This document shows positions 22,024 to 35,159 of a stretch of 64,000 nucleotides of DNA, in pieces. Each line of letters begins with the position of its first letter. Positions within the stretch are counted from its first letter, which is position 1. The notes beneath the pieces were generated by a model that was given only the letters and a program-made list of their open reading frames with translations, was not told where the DNA came from and made no database searches. The translations under genes were made by a program, and so were the position numbers. This DNA is from Hygrophila difformis. Taxonomy: Eukaryota > Streptophyta > Magnoliopsida > Lamiales > Acanthaceae. Location of the stretch: positions 33,059,453 to 33,123,452 of the forward strand of contig JAOANR010000014.1 in assembly GCA_030278955.1 (NCBI GenBank), given 5' to 3'.

Positions 22024-22782
22024 TTCAATGAAACAATGGGTTTTGATCAAGTAAACTTGATATGAGGATCAAGCTCCCAAGAACAATACCTAAAATGCAT
22101 CAATGAACATACTTAACTCAATCAAAACTTGCAATCCAATTGAGTAAGACGAACCTAACACAAATTCAATGTGAATAGACCCGGTTTTGATGTGGAAATC
22201 AAGTAACCCTTGATCCCCAAGATGATAAACCTTTGATACCCTCAAAAGATGAACAAAAGAAAGATAAACTTTGATAGTTGAATGATAGTTGAATTATGTT
22301 TGATCCTTCCCCAATCCTAACAAATAACCCTAGGAACAAGAAATGCAATTACCAAGAAATACTAAGGTAGAAATGGGATTTAAGCCTAACATAATGATCC
22401 CAAGATAAATCCAGTGAATGCCAATTGAAATTACATGGAACAAGTGGGGAAGGAAATGAAATAAGCTAAAATAGGGTAATGGGGGTCGGATCCCTCTTGT
22501 GCGTGCCCACGCCCAAGGCCAAAAATGTTTCTGCCTCCTTTTTTCAATGCACCAACAAACCAGTCTAATTTCTCCTCTTGTGCGTGCCCATGACCAAGGC
22601 CAAAAATGTGTCTGCCTCCTTTCTTCAATGCACCAACAAAGGGGCGCCCAAGATGATCTATCTTGCTTTGGTTTGGCTTCGTTTCGATCCCGGTGTTGGT
22701 TATTGCTTCATGGGTGAGCTTGGCAATGATGTAGCTCATGTAACCTTCACCCTCAAGCTTCTTCAATATGGTGGTCACACCA
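21892..22782 (-). repeat. Element B 3' LTR
   Basis: On the plus strand the LTR runs from TGATGTATGC to GGTCACACCA, so it has TG and CA ends. It pairs over its full 891 bp with 46083-46973. The first 132 bases are two tandem copies of a unit of about 65 bp (tgatgtatgcaagcaag and so on). The pol frame runs into it as far as 22431. Confidence 0.95.
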
Positions 22783-23600
22783 TCTCCCCCTCCTTTAGAG
22801 CTTGGTTGTTCCACCAACCTACAATATAAGAAAATTCCCAAGTTAGTTTCTCTCAAATAAACATAGCCTTGACTTATGAACTCAAACTCACGAAATTTCA
22901 AGTCAAGTAAATCACAAAATTCCAGATGTAAGGGTTCATACAAGTCTCTCACAACAAATCCCATGAAATCCAAATTTGACATGCTCCCGGGGCCAATTTT
23001 CTCCCATAAATGACCCGAAAAATGGTGAAATTCTAAGATCAAGTTCATTCCCTCAAAACTTTGGTTCCAAAAGTCTCCAACAATTATTAATGATTCATCC
23101 ATGACCTCAAAAGCAAGGTATTTCACAGATTCTAGCAATAGAGCATGAAATGTCCACTTTTCTTCAGAAAAGACTGATTTTTCGAACAAACTTGCACAAA
23201 ACACAAAGTAGGCATGTTTTATCATATTTCTTTTCACCAACGCATTCAGATCCTCATCATTAATCAATTTTGACCTATTTTTCTCAAGCATTTTGCTACC
23301 GAAATTGTCCCAAAATGATTGAAATTTGAGAAAAGGCTTTCTTACCTCCAAGTCTTCATTTTTATAAAATCTTACCATCACTTGGGACTTATATAGGTCA
23401 TCCAAACCTGAAGTTTCCTCATCTCTAAGCCATTTCTCTTTTAAGAGCAAAAGATTGTAGTTCGAGCTTTTTTGTTCTCCTTCTCCAATTTCTACAACAC
23501 AAAGTACCAAACTCGACTTCCCAACGAGATCATCAGTAACATCTATGTCACCAAGATCAGAAATCCAAAATTGAATTAGAGAATTCAAAGCACTTTGTAA
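22431..23600 (-). pseudogene. Element B pol C-terminal extension, reading into the 3' LTR
   Basis: After removal of element C and one copy of CTTAC, the integrase end ITRSRACK joins in frame to LQSALNSLIQFWISDLGD, so this is the tail of the same polyprotein. Most of it, about 250 residues (ISDLGDIDV to SSKGGGDG), is acidic and hydrophobic by turns and has no motif I recognise. The frame passes the polypurine tract and goes on inside the LTR (LKKLEGEGYMSYIIAKL) to a stop at 22431. Some chromoviruses also let the open frame enter the 3' LTR. It is 385 codons from the first methionine without a stop, longer than chance in a dead element, which suggests selection before insertion. Confidence 0.7.
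22783..22797 (-). other. Polypurine tract of element B
   Basis: The minus strand reads CTAAAGGAGGGGGAGA directly before the LTR start TGGTGTGACC. This tract would prime plus-strand DNA synthesis. Confidence 0.85.
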
Positions 23601-23605
23601 CTTAC
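23601..23605. repeat. Target-site duplication of element C, left copy
   Basis: The sequence cttac is repeated at 40539-40543. Confidence 0.95.
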
Positions 23606-24518
23606 TGTAACGCCCCGAAAATTTAAAACCATTTTCGTGACGCCACCGCCGTATTAACTATTCTAAACTGTTGATCACTCAGCTTAGATAGTCAATACGA
23701 AGCGAGGTATAAATACAAACCTGTATCACACTCAAATAAATGCCAACAAAAGCAGTATATAATCCCAGGAACAATACATGGCATATCCAGGCGACAAGCC
23801 CTGAAATAATATAGTAACATGGCCGCACATCCAATACCGGAAATAACCAATGAATAAATCATATGTGACACACCGATCACTTTTAAGGAATAACAAATAT
23901 TCTCATCAAAGATCAGGCAAGAGCATATAATATTTATTCTAACAATAAATATAATGGATTCAGCCTAGCTAGTTCGCTCAACCCGTACCCCAACATCGTG
24001 TTCTGCGCCATCCGTAGGAAGATCTATAAAATAGACAACAGCAACAAGGTGTCAGTACAACGTACTGGCAAGGAATAGATATAGCTGGGGAAACGGGGCA
24101 CAATAATGATAACACTATACTATATAAATAATAATAACAATAATAATAACAATAATGATAACAATAATTAAGGACATAAAATAAATACAGAAAGTAAACA
24201 TCACACCGTCCCATACCGGTGCTTCAACCACTGCAGATAAAATGAATGATGGATGATGAGATGATATGTTATGACCTAAGATGTCTATCTACCCTAAATG
24301 CAACACATAAGCATGTCTAGCGCGCACCTAGGTACCATGGTCGGTATTCCCTCCCATATAAGGGTCCACTCCCCTTAATGGTCGAGAGATATACCCACAG
24401 TGCCCCCGCCGCGGACACTAAGAGCTGAGATCGTGGCTTACGGCAAGCGGGTCAGGCTAAGGGTCATGAGCCCTTTCTAGCCAAATACAGACTAGGATAT
24501 AAATCCTTTTCAGTCTCA

Positions 24519-24680
24519 ATGCCCCGGGAAAGATACCACTATGCCCAATCGGATACCGACTCGTAAGCATAGGGTATCCTACCCGCGTAGCATAATTCAA
24601 TGCCCAGGGAAAGATACTACTATGCCCAATCGGATACCGACTCGTAAGCATAGCGTATCCTACCCTCGTAGCATAATTTT
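24519..24680. repeat. Tandem 81-bp duplication in element C LTR
   Basis: Two units begin at 24519 and 24600 and share atgcccaatcggataccgac and cgtagcataatt. The same pair occurs at 38238-38399 in the other LTR. The small open frames that repeat MLTSRYPIGHS come from this. Confidence 0.9.
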
Positions 24681-25924
24681 TGATTCACCAACATATCATC
24701 ACAGATATTCAGATTCAATTCAATCACATGTCCATACGTAAACCAACGCATCAGGACATAATAAACAACTCATTGCGAGTTAAGTGTAATCAGGGGTGTG
24801 CCAAGTCCCACATATCGGCACTCAACTCATAACATCAAAATAGAAGCAACGCAAGATTCCATCCTAAACTAAGGCATGGTAGATCTTCTCTAATTGCAAA
24901 CTAAGTTCCAGGTTATGAGCATAATAATTAGTTAGATATTCGCAAGCAGTTCTAGCCTAATTCTAAGGCATCCTCATTATACGCAGGAAATCCGTACACA
25001 CGAGAGTTCCCAATACTAAGGCAACATAGACTATACTAGTCTATTCCTAAACCCCTATCTAATTTGCTATTCTAAACCTTGCCTTGATAATTCTTCAAAG
25101 TTTCTGTTTTGAACATCTTCAATCTCCAATGGCTTCACGGTTGTTCCCTATACAAAATATAATCATAAGAATTAAAATAATTTAACAATACCAATTCCAT
25201 CATCTCCTCTTATCTCCAACACCAACAACCACCTCCAATCCCCTTTTCATAATCCCTCCAAATCAACCACCCAACACTTCCAATTCTATGTTTATCAACA
25301 TAGAATTAGGTAACTCCAAAATAATTCAACAAAGCCAAATAATAAAGACTAAACCAATACCCAACATAATATTCTAAAATTTAAGTATTCAAGTATTCCC
25401 ACATTAAAATACTAACAAGGTATACCAATTAATTAAACTACCACCTACAAATTAGATCAACAGGTAATCAAAACAACTATACACCAATTTAATCCATTAT
25501 GACTCGATCTGCTAGAAACCCAACATTTAGTACATCCAATTATTTAACATCAACTCAAATATCTCAAGATTACCAGAATATACCCAAGGGATCATATTCT
25601 CCAACTTTAATCTACAATTCCTCAACAAGTAGTCAACCAACGCATTCAACAATTTCATTACAACTCACAAATCCCCATTCTTCTAATTTAATCAACAATC
25701 CAACCAAATTCCAAATTTAATACCAATATCTACAATCCTCATTCACTGTCATAATTTAATTCACAAATCAACAACAATATTACGAAACTCCCAAATTCAC
25801 AATCTATCACAAATCTCAATTTAACCATTACACATCTTCTCTAACCAAAACCAAGAAGTAATCAAGAAGAAAATTGAACAACTCATCAACATCACCACTG
25901 CCCAACCTCCACTCAAACCACCAC

Positions 25925-26290
25925 CATCACGCCGCCGGCGACTGGCCGGCGGCCGTCCCAGCAGCAGCGGCGGCAAAGCCGCTGCCCTGCCACCACAGCG
26001 CGCGGAGGCGCGCTGTCTTCCCAACAGCGGCAGCTCGCATCCGGCGAGCTGCACCCGGCGTCGTGGCCTCACCTCCGGCCACACCTCCTCCCAGCGCCGC
26101 CCCCAGCCACCGGCGACAGGCCGGCGGCCGCCACAGCGGCAGCGGCGCGCTGCTCTTCCGAGCAGCAACTCGCCATCCGGCGAGCTCCACCTTCTCGCCT
26201 CCTCCCTCCGACGCATAAACCACCGGCGCCGCCTCCATCTCTCCTCCCTCGCCGCGGCAGCGCCACCGCAGCGCCCAACCTCCGGTGGAG
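25925..26290. other. GC-rich island inside the element C LTR
   Basis: About 365 bases with many cggc and gccg motifs interrupt an otherwise AT-rich LTR. Frames on both strands give low-complexity alanine-, proline- and arginine-rich peptides, so I do not call a gene. It could act as a promoter or leader region; it is transcribed, if at all, as part of the LTR. The counterpart is 39646-40045. Confidence 0.6.
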
Positions 26291-26785
26291 AAAGAAATGA
26301 ACGGAAAAATGGAGAAGAGGGGAAAAGAAATGCAATTACCTTACCAAGAGTTCATCCCCGCCTTGAAGCTTCCATCCATGGCTACTCTTCTTCTCCCAAT
26401 CGCGATTTGCCTCCCAAGAAAGAATCCCCAATTTTGCTCTCCAAGTGGTGACGGGAAAAAGCAATTGGAGAATGAAAATGAGATCCCCAATTTTTCTCTT
26501 GTGGGTGACGGGAAAAAGTGGAAGAAGAATGCCCAATTCTCAATTAGTTTTGCCTATTTAAAGTCAAGGGACTTGTTGGCAATTCCCTTGTTTTCATTTT
26601 GGCCCCAACTCTTCTTAATAATCATAAACATCCCTTGTTAACTCCAACTTGGTTTGGACCACCAATACTTCTCCATTGGGCTTGAAATAAGTATACACTC
26701 ACTTTATTTAATTATTTATGCCCATTTGACTAATTAATCATAATTAAATTAATTTAATCATGAATTAATTATTCGGGATGTTACA

Positions 26786-26800
26786 ATCCCTCCCCCTTAG
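26786..26800 (-). other. Polypurine tract of element C
   Basis: The minus strand reads CTAAGGGGGAGGGAT right before the LTR start TGTAACATCCC. Confidence 0.85.
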
Positions 26801-28998
26801 GATCATTCGTCCTCGAATGACATAAGGGTATGAATTAAAAGGTTATCCTCAATGAATCGGAGTCTCTTCTTTAGCCTGTCTCTGATAATTTTCGACAAGT
26901 CTGGTCGTCTCTTGAAAAGTTATGAACTCTACTCTTCTAATTTTGAATAGTCACTCATTTGATGAAGTTTCCATCACTTGACTATAAATTAGTTCTTAGA
27001 TGATGCCAACTTAGCACTCTAACAGTGTTGGCTATCATAAGAGGAATCTAACATCATCGGATGTTTCTCCCCACTCGCATAAGAAACTAATTCACAAACT
27101 CGGATCCAGTCAATAAAATTCTTTATTAGATCCGACATCCCATTACGAGCAGTAGCCTTTTTCTCTACTTCTCCATCGACTTTAGACAAATCAATTAGAT
27201 ATATTGTCTTTAAATGAGCTCACCGTCTATTGGTAACCTGCGAGTCTCACGCTCATATCGTCTTCCTTCTCACACTTTTAACATCATGCATCAGGATTAC
27301 TAGAATACAATCATCATGCTGGCCTGAAGCTTCTGTTCCTTGCATGCTATCACACAATTATCTCGTCGGTCTCGTGTTTTCTCATTGAAACGTTGAAAAT
27401 TTTTATACAATCCACTCAATGACCATGCTCAACGATCCCAACTCCAGTGAATTTTACCCCGTGAGCCATCTCAATCTACGGCACATAGTGTTAGTCTTGA
27501 TGGCAGTCCGAGATTCCATCCCTTCCGAGGATTTATTACACAATTCCTAACTGTTGAACCAGTTAACTACTCCCCGAGAATTTATTTGGATTGTGTTAGG
27601 ACTGAGTTCTGCTCCAGATAGTCCAATTACATCTTGAACCAGTCGCTCCCAACTTTGCACTGTTGGATGTTTTTGCTTCATATCCCTTATGGCAATTGCA
27701 CAAGTGCAATGTTACCTTAGCAGTTTCAAAGAATTCCTCGCCTTGGGATAGATATGCATCACAAAAAGAACGAACAATCTCCATCACAAAGAAGGAAGTG
27801 AGATCAAATTACTAAAAGTATGGTAAATTCTGAATTATATCGAGAGTCAAAATCTCCCGATACAAGAGGAAAGGATGCGAACAACAAAAATCATTGTTTG
27901 CGGAGCACATAACGAATACAGATACGTAAAACACCTTATTTTACAATAAGATGTTTTTATATTAGCAAAGAGTACTTCAATTAAAAAGTTGAAGAGCGAG
28001 TGCAATTAGAAATAGGTTATCAAGATGCATTAAAACACACTCGATCACCCTCAAGTATAAATGGAATGGAAGATAGTAGAAAGTAGTAGGCCTTGCAGGA
28101 GCCTTATCAATTTCCGTACTAGAAGTTCGAACCCAAAACGTCATCGCATAGTAGAACAACACAGACAAATAGACCGAGAGTGAAACAATTCAGTTTCAAT
28201 TGAAAAGGAATTCGCGAAGTAGATAACAGTCCAATGTTGGTGAAAAAGAATCGGAATAGTGAGAATTTAAGTTATTGGGAGGGTGTCAAGTAGATAATAA
28301 TTGTATAGGTTTCTAAGATGAATAGAAAATATACCGCGGAAGCAAAGATACAGACAAGGATGCTATTCTATAATGGAACAAATATAATTAAATAAGTGAA
28401 CCAAAACGAGATGATACGGGTTAGCAAAGAAATCATACTGACTGACGGAGACCTCGATTTATGAAAGGGATAATAAATCAGTAGAAAATAGAAGGTACTA
28501 ACAAGAATGCCCGGTAAGAAACTACTCTACTTCGGGTAGAAATGAATAGTAGTATGAACCAAGAATGGCGAATGATAACGAGGAAGAAAGAGCGGACTCC
28601 AAAGGATATACAAGAACTTCCAGAAGACGTAAGGAAGTCGATGGCAAAGTTATCATAGAATATTGGAAAACGATAGAGAAGTTTGAAGAATTTAGATAAA
28701 TGCATTTACACATATCAGTGTAGCTGAAATGAAACTCGAACTATTTAAAATATTGAAACGGCAGAAAGAATATCAATGCTGACAGAGTATCAATGAGAAC
28801 CATTCAGATGGCCTCAAGAGTGATTTGACAGTACATGCCACAACCAAAAGAGTTTAACTCGGAGAGAAGAGCTGGTACTGAAACGTACACCGTAGGATTT
28901 TCAAAAGAAGCAACAAAAATAGTAGAGATATTCACTTTCTCATAATTAAGAAAATGAAATGAAAGGATTAAAAATAAAGCATATCCAATAAATAAATA
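26801..28998. other. Non-coding internal region of element C
   Basis: The first 30 bases are the typical Tekay 3' block (cattcgtcctcgaatg). The remaining sequence has only frames of 60-75 codons without family features. Gag-pol has been lost or never existed in this derivative. Confidence 0.6.
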
Positions 28999-29229
28999 TC
29001 TCTAATATATATATGGCACTTTTTAATGAACAGTACCCAAAGGATGAATAGTACTATTTTTTCTTGCTGAATTTACGATTCTTGCCCTCGCCATTCCTTA
29101 TCTAATTTATTTGCCGTTCCTGATTCTTGCCCTCGACATTCCTCTCCATTCCTGCCCTCCCCATTCCTAATCCTCCATCTCCGGCTCCAAGACTCCCTTC
29201 TCCGTTCTTCGCCCTCGCCATTCCTAATT

Positions 29230-31400
29230 TAGGTGGACATCGACCCGGTGCGTAATCCAATTGCTCGACCTTGCGTGGCCGTTGCTCCATTCTTCTCACG
29301 ACGGCCTCACCCAGTTCATGCGCCGCCGTTGCTTTTTTCTCATCACGCCGCCGTAACCACCTCGCTCTGCTCGTCCCAGGCCGTTCTTGCAACGCCGTCG
29401 CCGTCCGCTGCGGTGCGGGGCCTCCTACCCTCATCGTCATCGCTCTTCCAAAATCGCCGCCACCCTTCCACCCTCGAACGCCGCATACACTGAAATGCCT
29501 TCACTCATTCTTCCCCAATTTCATGGAATCGCTCAGTCGGCCTTTGTCTGGCGCCCCCGCGCTGCCGGCGTCGTCACAGCGTCAGTCTCCGCCGGCCCAC
29601 TTGCGCCGTGGCCATCGGCTCCATTCCAGTCTCCGCCAGTCCACCTCAATTTTTACGGGTGAGAATTCTTGTTCGGGTTCATTTGGGTTTGGGTATGGGT
29701 TTGAATTTAGCTTGATCTTTATCGGTCTTTTTAGGGCTCGTTCTAGATTGTGGTTTGCCGCCGTTCTTTTCCTTCTGACACCGCCCCTCAGCCTCCGCCC
29801 CCGCCGCACCTGTGCTATTCGAGCTCAGGTTCGTTTCCCCAAAGCTGAATTTTGGGGGTTATGTTCAGTCTATGCTAATGGATTGTATTGTAGGGTAATT
29901 TGCAGCGGTGTGATAGATTTGAGCTTGAATTTTGTTGATGACATTCAAAGTGTTTCTGGAAGACTGAACTTAATTATATGGGATGAGGAATTTTGATGGT
30001 CAGAATTACACTGGTTTTTCAATTAAAATTTCTGGGCATCGGTATTGTTTGGTGAGGCTATCGAAATTATGGTGTTTTATGCAGGTTTGGTGTATAGGTT
30101 TCCATATTTAATTGTGGGATAGAGTAGTTGACTTGTCTTGTTTGAGAATATCATGGATGTTACAAAATCTGTGAATTTCCTCCAATGCCTCTCTGCTGCC
30201 TTTTGTTGCTTTCATTACAACGTTTTACCAGTGTCTAATATTGATATTGTTTTTTCTCCAATCTGAGATAGGATCCACTCGTCCCTGCGTTTAGTTGCAG
30301 ATCCACCATCCCTAACTGCACAGTTCACAGCTCACCGCGTATTCTTGCCGGGGGGTAGCTGTCCGGCCTATCCCTCCTGCTGCGCCCGCTGCTGATTCCA
30401 CCTGCCAAATTGCTCCTCTCGCAATTTCTGCTCTAAATTGGTAATGACCTGATTTCCCGTGCTACTGGGCTGCTTGGTTTTAGGAGTGACTAACTCGGCC
30501 CTGTGCTTTCATCATTCTTGGTTTTTAGTTGTGTCTTATGCAATTTTATGAGGTGGCTCTGTCTATTCTTGATTTGCAGTGAGATTGTTAATTTACAAGG
30601 GTTATGTGCCTCCGATTGATTTCCTGCAGAGTGTGAAAATTTACGTTGGGCATTTTGTTATTTGATTGGGTCGGTGAATTTGGGCCATGGGTTTACTTTG
30701 ATTGGGAATTTGTGAAAAGCACTTGAAAATACTATTTATCTAAATGATGTAACATACTTGATGGTCTATGGACATTGTATAAATGGTAAGACACTGGTTT
30801 ATATATTTCTGCTGCAAATACGAGTTATGAAGAGCAGACTTGGGCCAATTTTATCTAAATACGAATTTATTGGATGAGACATAAATGTCAGCGGTGTATA
30901 TGTTTGTGTGTGCTGCAATTGTTGTTTGTGGGATTTGGTCTTCTGATTTCTTCCCCTCCGTTTTATGTTTCGTTTGTGCAGAAGAAGGGCATTTTGCCCG
31001 TCGAAGGAGCCTCTGATGGTTCTCATAAGAGAGTGTAATTCTCTGACCTTCAATTAGTTTTCGCTCAGAAGGTATTATTCTGGTTTTTCCTTCCCTTTCC
31101 TGCAAGTTTCACTGTTTCTTTTCTGTTTCTCGTTATTTTGATGACAGAGCTTGAAACTTTTGGTTGATTCATGTTCATCTACTTGCAATTTTTTGGTAAT
31201 TCTAGAGTCAAAGTTGCTCCTTAGAATAGATTATTTGGTTCTCAATGGGGTGATTGGAGCCATGGAGTCATTTCATTTTAGAAGGCTGGTCATGGATTCC
31301 ATTGCTAGCTTGGCACATGATTTATATGACATTATTTCCAAGAATGATGCTGAGTTTCTTGCTGAGAAGCGTCTGCTTTCCATAAGAAGCAAAACTTAGC
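29230..31400 (+). pseudogene. Exon-like fragments of unidentified host gene(s) in the Helitron
   Basis: GC-rich, leader-like sequence at 29230-29660 is followed by T-rich intron-like stretches. A frame at 31151-31399 has MESFHFRRLVMDSIASLAHD and then KNDAEFLAEKRLL near its end. This looks like captured plant exon sequence, but I do not recognise the family. Frames of 241 and 91 codons at 29271-29996 and 29387-29662 overlap and are probably chance readings of GC-rich leader DNA. Confidence 0.4.
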
Positions 31401-32075
31401 TTTTCCGTCGTATTGCAACCAGTCATTCTTAAGATCCCAAATTATTTGCCTCAAAGGTCTAGAATTGTTTTATGTTGTGAAATTTTTCAGTAACTTTATT
31501 TTTGTGGATTTGCTTTCACACTCTTTCTTGTGTTTCTATGGATCCCAACAAGTATATGATAGATCAATATAGATGGGGCATATATTAAAGTGGGATCTGT
31601 TAAAGCTATATATTAGTTTTGTGCATTTTGAATGCTATTGGTGCAGTGGTTATCCGCATGGGCTCTAGACTGGGCTTCATAAGATCTCTAATTAGATCAT
31701 CATTGGTGAAGGTTTCTTATAGCAGTAAACGTGCCATACTGGAAAAACATAGTCTACTTCTGATGGAAGAGTTTTAACACTTACAGTGGAGTGTAAAGAG
31801 AAGTTTTTGTATATCTGCTTTGTCCTTCGATTCAGGGCTTTTCTTGGGTCAAACTCTTATTGAATATACAGGAACATGTTCTATTGCATCCCTAAGTTGT
31901 TTTAATTCCTGGGACTTACTCTCATTTTTATGATTAAGGAACGGCTTCCATACAATCCATATTTGTAGCGAAATGTCACCTGTGGTTTTAGTCATTTCTT
32001 TTGCATCCTATGTAACTGGTTTGTCTTGTGCTCTGCAAGCGAAGGGTAACCTGGTAGATGTTATTTTACCCAAGT

Positions 32076-32849
32076 CTATGTTGCTCGGACTCGGGTACGG
32101 GTGTCCGACACGGGTGCGGGGATATATAGCGGACACTTATTATTTTAAAAAACAGGATACGGGGACACGGCAAAAAAGGATCCGGAATTAGGACACGGGT
32201 GCGGGGACACGGCGGAAAGTTTTTTTTATATATATTTATATGTACCAATACTGGAACAATTTGGGGGCAAACTAAATTTAGATTTGGAATACTGGTATAT
32301 TCTTGTTTAGATTTTAAAATTCTTTTAAAATCTTGGGGGTAAAGTTAAAAAGTTAATAAAATTCTTGTTTTTTGGGCCGAACAATTTAGGTTTTGGGTTT
32401 AGGAGGGAAAATTCTTTTGCTTAATTTAAAATAAAAAGTATCATTGACTGTTAAAAAAAAGTGGCAATTAATTACATTACATTAATTACAGCTGTTTTAC
32501 AGCTTTTCCCAAATCCAATACTGTTCATCTTCTTCCTTTCGTCTCTCTTCTTTTCGTATATCTTCTTCCTTTCATTCTTTTGCTTCCTCTTCGCTGCGAT
32601 TCCCCAGCCGGCGCCGTCTGCGCGTTCCCCGCCCGGCGTCGTTCTCCCTTCCTGGTAAGTATAATCTTCTCCATCTTCTTCAACCTTCTTCTTCGAAGCT
32701 TTTTAGAAGTGGAGGGGGAAAAAAAAAAATCAAAACTGCCGTGTCCGCTCCGCCGCCTGAAGCATCCGCCACGGATCCCGTACCGGAATCCGTGTCGTGT
32801 CGGGCGGACACCGATACTCCGGCCATTTAGGCGAGTCCGAGCATCACAG
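32076..32849. mobile_element. hAT-like MITE inside the Helitron
   Basis: The 774-bp element has the 8-bp target duplication acccaagt at 32068-32075 and 32850-32857. The ends read CTATGTTGCTCGGACTCG and, on the other strand, CTGTGATGCTCGGACTCG. Both subterminal parts are rich in cgggtgcgg and gacacgg motifs. No transposase is present. Confidence 0.9.
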
Positions 32850-33270
32850 ACCCAAGTAATAACGAACTTTCTATTATAATTTTATTATACTTATTTCTTA
32901 GTGTTAGGATTCAGATATCTTAACCTTACTCAGTTCCTCCTCCTGCTTAGTATGGTGGAAGTTATTATTTGACTAATTTTTGTGGCTTGTTATATTTTAA
33001 TAAAAAATATAAGAGTATAACTGCTATAAGAATTTGCATTTCGGACATGATTTACTTAAATTATTTTTAAGTTAGCGAGAATTTCTGAAACGATCGTTAA
33101 ATAGTTTATACGTAGAAAGCAAGCCCTTGGGCAAGCTGTGATGCAATTGAAATAAAAGATATATTTGATTGTTTTGGCTAAACTTAATCTGCTTACATTC
33201 TTTATTTCTTTATGTTTGTTAGATAATTTCAATTCACAGTCCAAAAATCAAATATCACAATTCAAGCTTC

Positions 33271-33537
33271 CTACTTTAGACTGTCTCTGAGCGTTGCTAA
33301 TAGGTTAAATAGTTTCATAGAAGTTTTCCATTTGGTGAGATGTAGCTGAAGAGTTGGCATTAATATGTTCTGCGTCATGGGCCATAGTTCTACTGATACT
33401 GAGCATGCATCCTGAAATAGTTCACCAGAAACTTTGAAATTTTCTCTTATATTGAAACAAGATAAATCCTGAATATAATTATATGAATTAATCCGAAACT
33501 TTCCTGCCAAAACCTTCTCATCTTCCGCTAGACTCAT
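33271..33537 (-). other. Open frame of unknown origin in the Helitron
   Basis: A minus-strand frame of 88 codons (MSLAEDEKVLAGKFRI at its start) has no motif I recognise. It could be another captured exon or chance. Between 34480 and 34620 a plus-strand frame reading ELNKRGARHIEEHPKQN also looks exon-like and is unidentified. Confidence 0.25.
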
Positions 33538-34989
33538 TTCATTGTTCCTTTCTCAACTTCTATTAAACATCTTTCCTGTTTTGCAGGTGGTCTCTGAGAT
33601 GTTAAATTTACATCACATCAGGTATGCATGCTTAAATCTTATCCAATTTGCTCAATGAAGCTCAAATCACTAAGAGAAGCCCAATTTGCTGGTAGGTGTT
33701 TTATTGTATCATTTTTATTGTAATTGTGTATAACGCAATGGTATTTAAACTAATGCTTATGATTGAGGCAGCTATCCAAAGGCTTAATTATATAACTTAA
33801 ATTGAAGATCATCTCTGCTAAGGTAGCTACTGAAAAAAATGGTATTCATGAGTGAATGGACAATAGAGAAAGAAACTTAAGAGCTTAATGACTGGTTCTT
33901 CAAGTTTGATTCTTACAAGAAATCCTTTCTAGGTTGAAGGTGCGATGCCTTCTACTTATCAATTTATGCATTTCATACAAAAACTATCTTGGTCACAATT
34001 TTGATGCGATCAAGAGATAATGTCCTTTCATATTAATGACAAGAATGCAACTCGTAGCTACTGTGATTTAAAACCTCATTTGACGTGGGTTAGTGTGGTG
34101 GAAGATGTATATGAGAGAACAAAATTTCCCCTTGCAATACTCTGTATTTATTTAGTAATACTTTGCTGAATTACATTGCTTTTCTGAATTACATTGCCTA
34201 ACTAGATGCATGATATTTGACACTTCCTTTTCAGGTTCTTATGATACAATTATTGGGTTGAGTGCAATGATTGTGTAAGATGTGGACTCAAAAATTTAAT
34301 GCAATTCAGGTTCTTATGATACGAAATCTACCTGCATGTCTTTATTTATGTGCTCTTGATATTTTCTCAACAGAGATGAAAATAGAGATAGAAAAAGAAA
34401 AAGGGAATATATTTAATATCCCTTGCATGTAAATTTTGATTTTTCAATATATAGAATCTTAAATCTTTTTTTAATAAGTGTGTAGGATGAGGAACTTAAC
34501 AAAAGAGGAGCACGTCATATTGAAGAGCATCCCAAGCAAAACATCAAAGTAGTTTGGTAGCCGATGTTGGCCTGTGCTTGCAGAGCCCTCTTTGATAGCC
34601 CTCTTGTGCAAGTAATTTTTCACCATTGAATTTATTTGGTTGAACAATATTCTAATTGTCTATGCAATTGTTGCTTTGTTTTATTATTTATTTATTTTTT
34701 GCTGATTGGGAAATTACTAACTCTGAGGAATTTGTGATGCTCTAAACAAGAATGGATTAGATTTCAGTACAAGAGAAGTACCTTAATTATAGCCACAAGT
34801 GCTTTTGGTAATGTGCTTTTGGGAATGTTTTCTGTAATTCTTTTGGCAATGTTTTCGCAATGCTTTCAGTAATTATAGCCACAAGCACTTTCTTATTCCT
34901 TTTTCAGAGGAATAGAATATATATAATTTGTGAAACTTATGCAATGTGGTTTCTTTTATGTGATTTCTAAGTGCAATTGGAGCATCAAA

Positions 34990-35159
34990 GTATTTGCAAA
35001 GAAAGTGGCTGATCATGACAGTGCAAAGACTTTTGAAGCCCGGGAGGCAGGCCCAATCATTCGCTTGAAGAAACTCAATAATTGGATAAAGAGTTTTAAT
35101 TCACTTATATGAAAAAAAAGGAGATATGCTTCTTGATCTGGCTTGTGGAAGGGGTGGTG
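34990..35159 (+). pseudogene. Captured fragment of mRNA cap guanine-N7 methyltransferase
   Basis: The enzyme methylates the guanine of the mRNA 5' cap in the nucleus. The plus-strand frame gives VFAKKVADH, then EAREAGPIIRLKKLNNWIKS, a conserved lead-in of the plant enzyme. After a small disruption near 35098-35115 a second frame gives DMLLDLACGRGG, the SAM-binding motif I. A stop follows soon after. The fragment covers only a small part of the usual gene of about 370 residues and lacks the rest of the catalytic domain, so it is not functional. Recognition rests on motif order. Confidence 0.75.

Larger units (their letters stand above)
23606..26785 (-). repeat. Element C 3' LTR (3180 bp)
   Basis: On the plus strand it runs from TGTAACGCCCCG to GGGATGTTACA. 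It holds an 81-bp tandem duplication (24519-24680), a (TAA/CAA)-rich stretch near 24123, and a GC-rich island (25925-26290) with alanine- and proline-rich frames on both strands. It lacks 34 bases that the other LTR has after the base corresponding to 26140. Confidence 0.95.

Noticed and set aside
21795..22050. Two hydrophobic cysteine-rich frames as small secreted proteins
   Set aside because: They are readings of the 65-bp tandem duplication at the LTR edge.
22499..22829. Plus-strand frames in the element B LTR as genes
   Set aside because: They are the opposite strand of the pol tail in the LTR and recur in both LTRs.
24123..24170. A CRISPR-like array of taataacaataa units
   Set aside because: It is a simple triplet-rich microsatellite within a plant LTR with no spacers.
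24457..24741. Repeated MLTSRYPIGHS peptide as a repeat protein
   Set aside because: It comes from the 81-bp tandem duplication in the LTR and has no longer frame.
25821..26335. Alanine- and arginine-rich frames on the minus strand as proteins
   Set aside because: They arise from a GC-rich island and have no domain; several frames overlap.
29271..29996. A 241-codon plus-strand frame in the Helitron as a real protein
   Set aside because: GC-rich leader-like DNA with overlapping frames and no recognisable motif; probably captured untranslated sequence.
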